From Deltaproteobacteria bacterium (GTDB lineage Bacteria; Desulfobacterota; Desulfobacteria; Desulfobacterales; Desulfatibacillaceae), in the NCBI GenBank assembly GCA_019308705.1, contig JAFDHW010000102.1, positions 1 to 7,696 on the forward strand: 7,696 nucleotides of DNA, written 5' to 3'. Each line of letters opens with the position of its first letter. The stretch's first letter is position 1. The translations under genes and the position numbers were made by a program. Positions 1 to 7,061 of the stretch are shown here, piece by piece. The notes below the pieces were generated by a model. That model was not told the origin of the DNA. It saw only the letters and a program-made list of their open reading frames with translations, and ran no database searches.

Positions 1-385
1 TCTTGCGGCCAAGCTCCTCGGCCAGCCGGGTGGCGGGGATGGCGAAGACGTCGCGGTCCACCCCCTCCGGGTTCACCAGGTCCTGGTCAATGAGCAGGTA
101 CCCGTCGTCGGTGAGCGTGTCCTTGAACTTGTCGAACCCGGCCTGGGACATGGCCGCCAGGATGTGCGGCCTGCGCACGTAGGGATAATGGATGGTCTCG
201 TCGGAGATGATCACCTGGGCGGAACACGCCCCGCCGCGGGACTCCGGGCCGTAGGACTGCACCAGGGTGCTTTCCTTGTGGTCCCCCAGGCTGGCGGCGC
301 GGCCCAGGATGCGTCCGGCCAGCACGATGCCCTGGCCGCCGAACCCAGTGATGATGATTTCCTTTGCCTGGCCCTTTTGGCTCAT
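1..385 (-). CDS. korC: 2-oxoacid:ferredoxin oxidoreductase, gamma subunit (partial, 3' end outside window)
   Basis: Gamma subunit of the KorDABC-type enzyme, the domain that completes the CoA-side active site next to the TPP-binding alpha and beta subunits in the cytoplasm. The 128 codons present begin MSQKGQAKEIII and then show the family N-terminal glycine motif GFGGQGI (residues 14-20) and SYGPESRGG (44-52), both hallmarks of the POR/KOR gamma domain. The full family length is about 180-195 residues, so roughly a third is missing beyond base 1. The start is the ATG 12 bp after the beta stop codon, with an AAGGA Shine-Dalgarno sequence (393-397) abutting that stop, so it is the last visible gene of the operon and likely translated from the same mRNA. 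There is no frameshift in the visible part. The family call is firm; the 2-oxoacid substrate cannot be fixed from this subunit. Confidence 0.93.
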   Translation of the reverse strand, partial: MSQKGQAKEIIITGFGGQGIVLAGRILGRAASLGDHKESTLVQSYGPESRGGACSAQVIISDETIHYPYVRRPHILAAMSQAGFDKFKDTLTDDGYLLIDQDLVNPEGVDRDVFAIPATRLAEELGRK

Positions 386-397
386 GGTCGGGTCCTT

Positions 398-1231
398 CTA
401 TCTTTCCTGCGGCCGGCAGGTCTTGTCGTACAGTTCCACGCAGGAGGGGCGATCCGTGTCGTGGACGAACTTGCCCAGCACGATGCCCTTGTCAAAATCC
501 AGGTCCAGCTCCGTGGGGCGGGCGTCGTTTCGGATGATCGTCTTTTCCCGGAAGATCTTCAGCATGTCCATGGGCTTGATGCGGTTCCTGCGGCCGTAGT
601 TCACCGGGCAGGGAGACAGTACCTCCACAAAGGAAAAGCCCGGGTGCAAAAGCGCCTCGGTGATGGATTCCGTCAGGTCCCGGGCGTGGAGGATGGTCCA
701 CCGGGCCACGTAGGTCGCCCCGGACGCATACGCCAGAAGCGGCGCGTTGAACGGGTTTTCCGGGTTTCCCACGGGCGTGGTGGTGGTCTTTGCCAAATGC
801 GGCGTGGTGGCGGCCACCTGGCCGCCGGTCATGCCGTAATTGAAGTTGTTCACGCACACCACCGTAATATCCATGTTCCTTCTGGCCGCGTGGATGAAAT
901 GGTTTCCGCCGATGGCCAAAAGGTCGCCGTCGCCGGAGAACACCACCACGTTCAACTTCGGGTTGGCCAGCTTCAGCCCCGTGGCAAAGGGGATGGCCCG
1001 TCCATGGGTGGTGTGGTAGGAGTCCAGCTTCACGTAGCCCGCGCCGCGGCCGGAACATCCGATGCCCGAAACCATGGCGGTCTGGACAAGGTCGATGCCC
1101 GAGTCCTTCATGGCGTTCAAGCACGTGGCGAACGCCGTGCCGATGCCGCAGCCCGGGCACCAGATGTGGGGAATCCGGTCCGTCCGCAAAAGAGGATCAA
1201 GGGGATGGCTTTGCGCCTGGCTGGTTTTCAT
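398..1231 (-). CDS. korB: 2-oxoacid:ferredoxin oxidoreductase, beta subunit (TPP-binding)
   Basis: Beta subunit, which binds thiamine pyrophosphate and a proximal 4Fe-4S cluster and, with alpha, carries out oxidative decarboxylation of a 2-oxoacid to acyl-CoA with electrons passed to ferredoxin. The 277-residue length is normal for the family. Visible motifs are WCPGCG (24-29), GIGCSG (56-61), the TPP/Mg motif starting GDGD (100-103) and continuing to the NN pair at 128-129, then NYGMTGGQ (131-138). Cysteines 25, 28, 59 and 208 (SPCPVNYG) match the four cluster ligands expected in this family. The ATG lies 3 bp after the alpha stop codon, with only a weak AGGG upstream, which suggests translational coupling to alpha. 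The C-terminal part (about 215-277) is the typical extension seen in KorB proteins. No defects are seen. Confidence 0.95.
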   Translation of the reverse strand: MKTSQAQSHPLDPLLRTDRIPHIWCPGCGIGTAFATCLNAMKDSGIDLVQTAMVSGIGCSGRGAGYVKLDSYHTTHGRAIPFATGLKLANPKLNVVVFSGDGDLLAIGGNHFIHAARRNMDITVVCVNNFNYGMTGGQVAATTPHLAKTTTTPVGNPENPFNAPLLAYASGATYVARWTILHARDLTESITEALLHPGFSFVEVLSPCPVNYGRRNRIKPMDMLKIFREKTIIRNDARPTELDLDFDKGIVLGKFVHDTDRPSCVELYDKTCRPQER

Positions 1232-1234
1232 GGC

Positions 1235-2395
1235 TCATGCCCTGGAAAGGGAAAAATGCTGTTCGATGGCGTCTAGGACCTGGTCCGGAGAAATGAGGGT
1301 TCCCCCGCAATGGCCGGCCAGAACCGCGGGCACCCTGCCTCCGGCAGCCCGCTGCACCTCCAGGTGGATCTGGCCCAGGTTCAGCTCCACGGTGACAAAC
1401 CCTTTCACCCTTTGGGCCAGGCGGCGGATTTCGTCCTCGGGAAAGGGCCACACGGTCACCAGCTTGAGCATGCCCGCCTTGATGCCCCGCTCCCTCGCCT
1501 CATCCACCGTGGCCAGGGCTGTGCGGGCGGAAACCCCGTAGGACACCAGCACCACCTCGGCGTCCTCCAGGCGGTAGGACTCCGTCATCAGGATGTCGTC
1601 CAGGTTGTTCCGGATCTTGCCCACCAGGTGCGTGACCATCTGTTCCTGGCACTCCACGCTCATGACCGGATAGCCGCGCTCGTCATGGGTGAGCCCGGTC
1701 ATGTGCACGGCAAAGCCCTCCCCCGCGATGGCCATGGGCGGAACGCCCCGTTCACCGGGTTCAAAGGGCTTGTACCGGTCCTTCCTTCCCTTGGCCCTGG
1801 GCCGGTACACGGTCTGGATCTCCCTCGCGTCCGGGATCACCACCCGCTCGCTCAAGTGGCCCACAACCTCATCGGTCATGACCAGGACGGGCGTGCGGTA
1901 CTTCTCCGCCAGGTTGAAGGCCAGGATGGTCTGATAAAAGACCTCCTGGGCCGAGGACGGGGCTAGGGCGATGATCTCGTAGTGGCCGTGGGAGCCCCAC
2001 CGGGCCTGCATCATGTCTCCCTGGGCTCCCATGGTGGGCAGGCCCGTGGAAGGCCCGGCCCGCTGCACGTTCACCAGCACGCAGGGGGTTTCCATAACCA
2101 CGGCCAACCCCAGGTTCTCCATCATCAGGGAAAACCCCGGCCCGGAAGTGGCGGACATGCTCCTGGCCCCGGCGCAGGAGGCCCCCACCACCGCGGCCAT
2201 GGCCGCGATTTCGTCCTCCATCTGGATGAAGGTGCCCCCCACCCTGGGCAGGCGGGCGGCCATGCGCTCGGCTATCTCCGTAGCCGGGGTGATGGGATAT
2301 CCCCCGAAAAAGGTGCACCCCGCGGCCAGTGCGCCCTCGGCGCAGGCCTCGTCCCCGGTCATGTAATGTTCTCCGGTCAGAACCGCCGGTTCCAT
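1235..2395 (-). CDS. korA: 2-oxoacid:ferredoxin oxidoreductase, alpha subunit (2-oxoglutarate type)
   Basis: Alpha subunit, containing the pyrimidine-binding half of the TPP site and the second PFOR domain. Motifs in order are GDEACAEGALAAGC (14-27), YPITPATEIAE (33-43), QMEDEIAA (58-65), SATSGPGFSLMMENLGLA (81-98), QRAGPSTGLPT (111-121), and the C-terminal domain starting VVLVSYGVSARTAL (281-294). The pattern resembles KorA of 2-oxoglutarate oxidoreductases, which feed succinyl-CoA synthesis or work in reverse in reductive carbon fixation; the exact substrate is inference. The chosen ATG has AAAGGGAG (2399-2406) upstream. An in-frame ATG at 2362 also has GGAG eight bases before it, but starting there would cut off residues that align with the normal family N-terminus, so the upstream start is preferred. 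The gene is 26 bp after the delta gene and 3 bp before beta. Confidence 0.94.
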   Translation of the reverse strand: MEPAVLTGEHYMTGDEACAEGALAAGCTFFGGYPITPATEIAERMAARLPRVGGTFIQMEDEIAAMAAVVGASCAGARSMSATSGPGFSLMMENLGLAVVMETPCVLVNVQRAGPSTGLPTMGAQGDMMQARWGSHGHYEIIALAPSSAQEVFYQTILAFNLAEKYRTPVLVMTDEVVGHLSERVVIPDAREIQTVYRPRAKGRKDRYKPFEPGERGVPPMAIAGEGFAVHMTGLTHDERGYPVMSVECQEQMVTHLVGKIRNNLDDILMTESYRLEDAEVVLVSYGVSARTALATVDEARERGIKAGMLKLVTVWPFPEDEIRRLAQRVKGFVTVELNLGQIHLEVQRAAGGRVPAVLAGHCGGTLISPDQVLDAIEQHFSLSRA

Positions 2396-2421
2396 GGACT
2401 CCCTTTCACGACCGCCAACGG

Positions 2422-2718
2422 TCAGGCGCTCAGGTCACCGCCCCGCGCGTCCTGTTCCTCTTCCTCGACGGGAACGGAAAAAATGGCGAATTCCGGGCAG
2501 ATGACCTCGCAATAATGGCAGTTGACACACTCCTCGGGCTTGACCACCTGGGGCGGATGGTACCCTTTTGCGTTGAACTTCTTGGAAACGCCCAACACGT
2601 GCTTGGGGCAGAACTCGATGCAGTAGCCGCAGCCCTTGCACCGTTCTTCCAGGATGTGAACCTCACCCCTGGGCACGTCCACCTCGTGGGCGTCCAGAGG
2701 CACCCGCCAGAAATTCAT
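2422..2718 (-). CDS. korD: 2-oxoacid:ferredoxin oxidoreductase, delta subunit (2x 4Fe-4S ferredoxin)
   Basis: A 98-residue ferredoxin-like subunit that relays electrons from the catalytic alpha/beta core to free ferredoxin. It carries two complete CxxCxxCxxxC sets: C27, C30, C33, C37 (CKGCGYCIEFCP) and C64, C67, C70, C74 (CVNCHYCEVICP), enough for two 4Fe-4S clusters. The tail is acidic (EEEEQD, 85-90). The reading frame stays open far upstream to about 3129, but that extension lacks family similarity and contains the promoter at 2768-2795. The ATG at 2718, preceded by GGAGAGAAAGG, is therefore taken as the start; it gives the usual length. It is the first gene of the delta-alpha-beta-gamma operon. 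No cluster ligand is missing. Confidence 0.93.
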   Translation of the reverse strand: MNFWRVPLDAHEVDVPRGEVHILEERCKGCGYCIEFCPKHVLGVSKKFNAKGYHPPQVVKPEECVNCHYCEVICPEFAIFSVPVEEEEQDARGGDLSA

Positions 2719-2767
2719 GGGCCTTTCTCTCCGATGGGAAGTTTCGGACAGGGAAGCAAACCGGGCA

Positions 2768-2795
2768 AGCTTATCACAGCCGAAGGTGTTGTCAA
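2768..2795 (-). promoter_or_regulatory. Predicted sigma70-type promoter of the korDABC operon
   Basis: Read on the minus strand, a perfect -35 box TTGACA (2790-2795) is followed by a 16-bp spacer and the -10-like box TAAGCT (2768-2773), which is preceded by TGA and so forms an extended -10 (TGn). Transcription would start near 2761, giving a leader of about 40 nt before the korD ATG at 2718. The -10 box itself is weak (three matches), so the assignment rests on the consensus -35, the TG extension and the position. Confidence 0.5.
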
Positions 2796-2939
2796 ATTGC
2801 CCGGGCAGGAAGGCGACTCCCAGAGACACCCCGGCGGTTTTTCCGAACCTGGCTCCAAAATACCCGGGGGCGTGCGGCGAAAGGCGCGCCCCTGCCCACC
2901 CGGAGGTGCTTATCCAAAATTGTGGGCGGCCCGCCAACC

Positions 2940-2969
2940 TTGACCGGCGATTCGGCGGAGCCGTATAAT
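2940..2969 (+). promoter_or_regulatory. Predicted sigma70-type promoter of the radical SAM gene
   Basis: TTGACC (2940-2945, five of six matches) and a perfect TATAAT (2964-2969) are separated by 18 bp in otherwise GC-rich DNA. The predicted start is near 2976, which leaves a 5' leader of about 150 nt before the ATG at 3128. Confidence 0.6.
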
Positions 2970-3127
2970 CCCTTGAATCCAAAACGGATGATTTCTTCCC
3001 CCATGCACGCATCCATGCGCAAACATTCCTTGGCCATCGCCGCATCCGTGCCGGCCGCCGGCCCCTACCTGCGGCGACGGTTCCTGGTTGAGCGCGGCGG
3101 GCAGGCAGCCGGAAACCCGGGGACGCC

Positions 3128-4549
3128 ATGACCCACTCACCCCGGCGCTTTTCCAGGATCCTGTTCCTTCTCCCGGGGCCCTACGTCTACGAGGACCGTT
3201 GCCAGGCCTACATCCGCCGCGGAAGCCTGTTTTCCTTCCGGGAGCCCGTGGAGGAGATGGCCGGCGCAGCGGTTCTGCAGCAGCGGGGCGCGGAATGCGC
3301 CATCCTCCATCCGGAGGCTTCCATGTGGTCCCGCAAAAGGACTCTCCGCGCCGTGGCGGACTTTGCCCCGGACTTGATCATCCTCTCCACCACCTTTCCC
3401 GGGCACAACGAGGATCTCGCGTGGATAAAAGGTATAAAGGCGGCGGTCCCCGCCGCCAGGATTGCCGCGCGGGGCGGGCAGATGGCCTTCGTAGACGCCG
3501 CAAGGCTGCTGGAACGCTTTCCCGGACTCGACGGCGTGCTTTTCGGCGAAACAGACCAAGTGCTTGGGTCCCTGGACCTGGAGGACCCCGCCGGGTCGCC
3601 GGGGGTTGTATGGCGCAACGGGGATTCCCTGGTCCGCGGCCCGGACCCCGGCCTGGTTTCGGACATAGACGGCCTCCCCTTTCCCGCCCGCGCCCTGGTG
3701 CACCAGGGAAACTACCCCAGCCCGGACACGGGCAGGCCCATGGCCACGGTCACGGCATCCAGGGGATGCCCGCGCCAATGCGCTTTCTGCCTGGCGCCGG
3801 CGGTTTCCGGAAACCGGTTCCGCCTCCGCTCGCCCCGGACCGTGGCCGAAGAGATCCAGGAGTGCCGGGCGCGGTTCGGCGTGGAAAACTTCTTCCTCCG
3901 CGCCGAAGACCTGGCTTCCCCCAGGGAATGGACGCTTGGGCTGTGCGAGGAGCTTTGCCGGAAGGCTGCGGGCATCCGCTTCGTGTGCGCGGCACGGGCG
4001 GACGGGCTGGACGCGGACGTGGCGGCCGCCCTTTCCCGGGCAGGGTGCTGGGGGGTGAGCGTGGGGGTGGAGAGCGGGTCCGCCCGCACACTTGAGCAAA
4101 GCAAAAAGGCCCTTGATCCCTCCGCGGCCTTTGCCGCCGTGGAGAACTGCCGCAGCCAGGGGATCGTGACCCTGGCCTATTTCCTGGTGGGATTTCCCTG
4201 GGAGACCCGCCGCGACGTGCAGGCCACCCTGCGCCTGGCCAAAAACCTGAAAAGCCCGGTCACGGAAATCTTCTTTCCCTACCCCTATCCCGGCACCGGG
4301 CTTTACGGCCTGGCCAAGGAAGCGGGCCTGGTAAACCAGGACAACCCGCCGCGCCGGTCCCAGCAGGTGCCGGTGTTCCTTCCCAAGGACATGACCGCCC
4401 GGGAGCTTCTTTCCCTGCGGAACAGAACGAGGCTTGCCCCGGGCAACCTCCTCAGGTCCGCCGGGGCCATGCTCTCCCAGGCGGAGGACCTGCCCTCCGC
4501 GGCCAGGATTCTAAGGCGGCTTGCCGGAGGCTGGCGCGCGGTTCTCTGA
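3128..4549 (+). CDS. Radical SAM protein with N-terminal B12-binding-like domain
   Basis: A 473-residue radical SAM enzyme of the class whose members often use cobalamin. Residues about 10-150 look like the Rossmann-type B12-binding fold (ILFLLPGPYVYE, then PDLIILSTTFPGHN at 81-94, ending with the turn VLFGETD at 137-143), but I see no DxHxxG motif for base-off cobalamin binding. The radical SAM core follows: C214, C218 and C221 (CPRQCAFC) bind the 4Fe-4S cluster, GVESGS is at 313-318, FLVGFPWET at 352-360 and FPYPYPGTGLY at 383-393, as in HpnJ/BchE-like proteins. The substrate is unknown; no lipid, pigment or RiPP genes are nearby to suggest one. The ATG is the only start after an in-frame stop at 3089-3091; upstream GGGGA (3119-3123) is a modest ribosome binding site. 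It has its own promoter and terminator, so it appears monocistronic. The family call is firm and the function open. Confidence 0.88.
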   Translation: MTHSPRRFSRILFLLPGPYVYEDRCQAYIRRGSLFSFREPVEEMAGAAVLQQRGAECAILHPEASMWSRKRTLRAVADFAPDLIILSTTFPGHNEDLAWIKGIKAAVPAARIAARGGQMAFVDAARLLERFPGLDGVLFGETDQVLGSLDLEDPAGSPGVVWRNGDSLVRGPDPGLVSDIDGLPFPARALVHQGNYPSPDTGRPMATVTASRGCPRQCAFCLAPAVSGNRFRLRSPRTVAEEIQECRARFGVENFFLRAEDLASPREWTLGLCEELCRKAAGIRFVCAARADGLDADVAAALSRAGCWGVSVGVESGSARTLEQSKKALDPSAAFAAVENCRSQGIVTLAYFLVGFPWETRRDVQATLRLAKNLKSPVTEIFFPYPYPGTGLYGLAKEAGLVNQDNPPRRSQQVPVFLPKDMTARELLSLRNRTRLAPGNLLRSAGAMLSQAEDLPSAARILRRLAGGWRAVL

Positions 4550-4569
4550 GCCAAGGATTCCCCCCATAA

Positions 4570-4599
4570 AAAAGCCCCCCGGCGGACCGGGGAGCTTTT
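4570..4599. terminator. Bidirectional intrinsic terminator between convergent genes
   Basis: AAAAGC (4570-4575) pairs with GCTTTT (4594-4599) and CCCCGG (4577-4582) with CCGGGG (4587-4592), with one C/A mismatch between the two stems and a 4-base CGGA loop. The plus strand continues into TTTTGGTTTT, and the minus strand reads a run of six T. It lies 21 bp after the radical SAM stop codon and 24 bp beyond the ATPase stop codon, so it can end both transcripts. Confidence 0.85.
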
Positions 4600-4622
4600 G
4601 GTTTTCGGGTATGGCGGCCGGT

Positions 4623-6953
4623 CTACTTGATGCAGACCTTGCGCACCTGGAGCAGGTCCAGCCTGCCGCCGAAAATCTTGCCGATGCCGTCCTGCTTCAG
4701 GGTGGTCATGCCGTCGTTGATGGCCTGGGTGCGCAGGTCCTCCATCTTGGCCTGGATCTGGATGAGCCTCTTCATCTCGTCGGTGCCCATGAGCAGTTCG
4801 TGCAGGCCCATCCGGCCGCGGTAACCCGTCTGGTTGCAGCGGTCGCAGCCCACGGGTTTGTACAGCTTCAGGTCGTCGGTGTACTCCACCCCCACGAACT
4901 TCATGAACCGCTCCTTGCCGCCGGCGCCGTCACTGCCGTATTCCCGGAGCAGCTCGTCATATTGCTCCTGGGTGGGGTGAAACTCTTCCTTGCAGTCGCT
5001 GCACAGGGTGCGGCCGAGGCGCTGGGCAAGGATGCAAAGGATGGCGTCCGCAAAATTGAAGGGATCCATACCCATGTCCAGAAGACGGGTAATGGACTCG
5101 GGCGCGGAGTTGGTGTGCAGGGTGGAGAACACCAAGTGGCCGGTCAGGGACGCCTCGATGCCGATGTGGGTGGTTTCCTTGTCCCGCATCTCGCCGACCA
5201 TGATGACGTCGGGGTCCGCGCGGAGGAAGGCGCGCATGGCCGCGGCAAAGTCAAACCCGATCTTGGGTTGCACCTGGACCTGCCTCAGGCCCGCCTGGGT
5301 GATTTCCACCGGGTCCTCCGCGGTCCAGATCTTGGTTTCCACCTTGTTGATGTAGCCCAGGGCGGAATGCAGGGTGGTGGTTTTACCGGAACCCGTGGGG
5401 CCGCACACAAAGCAGATGCCGTAGGGCTTGGTGATGCAGGACACGAAGTTTTCGTAGTTTTCCTTGGTGAAGCCCATCTTGTCTAAGGGGATGGGCTCGC
5501 CGGCGGCCAGGATACGCATGACCACGTCTTCCATCCCGCCCTGGGTGGGGATGGTGGCCACGCGAAGCTCGATGTCCTTGCCGCCGTATTTCTTGAACTT
5601 GATCTTGCCGTCCTGGGGCTTCCGGCGCTCGGCGATGTCGAGGTCCGACATGATCTTGATACGGGAGACCACCGCGTTCCTGTACTGGTAGGGGATGGTC
5701 TGGTAGACCGTGCACGCGCCGTCCACCCGGATGCGGACCCTGGTGTTCTCCTTGCCGGGATAGGGTTCGATGTGGATGTCCGAGGCGTTTCTGGCGTAGG
5801 CGTCCAGGATGATCTTGTTCACCAGCTGGACCACCGCGCTGTCCTCCTCGCCAACGCGGGACATCTCCTCTTCCACCTCGTCTTCTTCCACCTGGAGCTG
5901 GCCCAGGATCTCGTCGATGGAGCCCAGCTCTTTCTCGTCGGTGGTGAAAAGCTTGATGAAGGCTAAAATGTCCTCCTTCAGCGCCACGTGGAAGACCAGA
6001 TCCCGGCCGGGGAACAGGGTCTTTACCAGGTCGATGCGCTGGATGTCGTTGGGATTGTCGATGGCGATGACCACCTGCCCGTCCTCCTCGCGCAAAGGCA
6101 CCCAGATGTTGTTCTTCATGAAGGGCACCTTCAGGCCCTGGAGCAGCTCGCCGGGAATGGGCGTGGCGTCGGAGTATTCCTCGTAGGGCTTCTTGTAGAA
6201 CTTGGACAGGGACATCAGGCAGTCCTTCTTCGGGACCTTGTAGTCCTTGATGAGGACGGTCTCCACGGTCTCCTTGGCCTGCCGGGCCTCTGCCACGGCC
6301 TTGTCGAGTTCCTTGGCGGTGATGATGTTGTTGTTCAACAGGTAGTCGAATTTCGACGGCGGCGCCTTTTTCATGCGGCGCTGGTTGTACAGGGCGATGC
6401 CCAAGGTCTGGGCCAGTTCGCTCACCGCCACCTCGTCGTCCCGGCTGAAAGACTTGCCGTCAACCCGGTTGATGAGCTGGATGGCGCCCAAAAGGAACGT
6501 TTTGAAAGTAATGGGGCCGGCCAGGACCTGCTTGGTGGTGAACCCGGTCTTCTGGTCCCAGCTCTTGTCGAACTTCAGGTTTTTGTCCACGGCGGCAAGC
6601 TCTTTGTCGTCGTAGACGTTTTTCAGATTGATCATCTTCTGCTTGCTGGCCGCGAACCCCGCAATGCTGGTGTTGTTGATGGGCACCCGGATTTCGCCGA
6701 TCTCCGTGCCGGACTTGTACCGGGAAACCAATTCCCTGTTCACGCCGTCCACCGCGTAGATGGTCACCCGCTCCACCCCGAAGGCCTGGGTGATGTCCTT
6801 TTTGAGGTCGATCAGGATCTCGTCCAGGTTGGAGGCGGCGTGGATGCGGTTGGCGATGTCCTGGAGGCGCTTGCGGTAATCGGCCAGCGTCTTTAGCGAG
6901 GTGACTTCCGTGTTTCCGCTGGTGGGCTTCTTGGTAATATCTACGACCGCCAT
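4623..6953 (-). CDS. GAF domain-fused PilB/GspE-type assembly ATPase
   Basis: A cytoplasmic hexameric ATPase of the type II secretion / type IV pilus extension family, 776 residues, longer than the usual 500-570 because of an added N-terminal sensor. Order: GAF domain about 30-192; degenerate GspE_N/MshEN region about 200-335; acidic linker 355-370 (EEDEVEEEM); ATPase 372-776. ATPase motifs are Walker A GPTGSGKT (518-525), Asp box TAEDPVE (544-550), Walker B DVIMVGEMRD (582-591, catalytic E588), and the His box around GHLVFSTLHT (605-614). A zinc tetracysteine is formed by C651, C654, C703 and C706. All core motifs look intact, so an active motor is expected. The start is the ATG with GAGGGG (6960-6965) six bases upstream. 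No pilin, platform (PilC/GspF) or PilT gene is in the window. PilB, MshE and GspE cannot be told apart here. It follows a small membrane-protein gene by 108 bp and probably shares its promoter. Confidence 0.92.
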   Translation of the reverse strand: MAVVDITKKPTSGNTEVTSLKTLADYRKRLQDIANRIHAASNLDEILIDLKKDITQAFGVERVTIYAVDGVNRELVSRYKSGTEIGEIRVPINNTSIAGFAASKQKMINLKNVYDDKELAAVDKNLKFDKSWDQKTGFTTKQVLAGPITFKTFLLGAIQLINRVDGKSFSRDDEVAVSELAQTLGIALYNQRRMKKAPPSKFDYLLNNNIITAKELDKAVAEARQAKETVETVLIKDYKVPKKDCLMSLSKFYKKPYEEYSDATPIPGELLQGLKVPFMKNNIWVPLREEDGQVVIAIDNPNDIQRIDLVKTLFPGRDLVFHVALKEDILAFIKLFTTDEKELGSIDEILGQLQVEEDEVEEEMSRVGEEDSAVVQLVNKIILDAYARNASDIHIEPYPGKENTRVRIRVDGACTVYQTIPYQYRNAVVSRIKIMSDLDIAERRKPQDGKIKFKKYGGKDIELRVATIPTQGGMEDVVMRILAAGEPIPLDKMGFTKENYENFVSCITKPYGICFVCGPTGSGKTTTLHSALGYINKVETKIWTAEDPVEITQAGLRQVQVQPKIGFDFAAAMRAFLRADPDVIMVGEMRDKETTHIGIEASLTGHLVFSTLHTNSAPESITRLLDMGMDPFNFADAILCILAQRLGRTLCSDCKEEFHPTQEQYDELLREYGSDGAGGKERFMKFVGVEYTDDLKLYKPVGCDRCNQTGYRGRMGLHELLMGTDEMKRLIQIQAKMEDLRTQAINDGMTTLKQDGIGKIFGGRLDLLQVRKVCIK

Positions 6954-7061
6954 GGTGATCCCCTCGATGCCTTAAGGGCTCTGTGTGGTTTTTCCTTCAT
7001 GAACCGGGCTCTGGGCGCGGCCCGTCTTGGCAAGGTCTTACGCGTTCGCAGCGTGCAGAGG

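Larger units (their letters stand above)
2719..3127. other. Intergenic region between divergent korD and radical SAM gene
   Basis: This 409-bp stretch holds two promoters pointing away from each other: korD at 2768-2795 on the minus strand and the radical SAM gene at 2940-2969 on the plus strand. About 145 bp lie between the two -35 boxes. I found no long palindrome there that would suggest a shared operator. On the plus strand the roughly 150-nt leader of the radical SAM gene contains an open frame from an ATG at 2988 to a TGA at 3129-3131, encoding 47 residues. It also has a short hairpin, GCCGG/CCGGC with a 3-nt loop (3050-3062). No Shine-Dalgarno sequence precedes the small frame, so it is not called as a gene. 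Confidence 0.6.

Noticed and set aside
164..1276. Long plus-strand frame opposite korB and korC
   Set aside because: It lies antisense to two clear subunit genes; its length reflects the high GC content and its product (rich in H, G, R and V) looks like no protein family.
2719..3129. N-terminal extension of the ferredoxin subunit to about 235 residues
   Set aside because: The extension covers the predicted operon promoter and has no ferredoxin-like sequence; the ATG at 2718 with a good ribosome site gives the normal family length.
3137..4099. 320-residue minus-strand frame opposite the radical SAM gene
   Set aside because: The plus strand encodes the CxxxCxxC core and other radical SAM motifs here; the antisense product shows no recognisable domain.
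5988..6896. 302-residue plus-strand frame opposite the ATPase gene
   Set aside because: It is antisense to the GAF-MshEN region, whose protein motifs are unmistakable, and its own composition is the usual mirror of GC-rich coding DNA.
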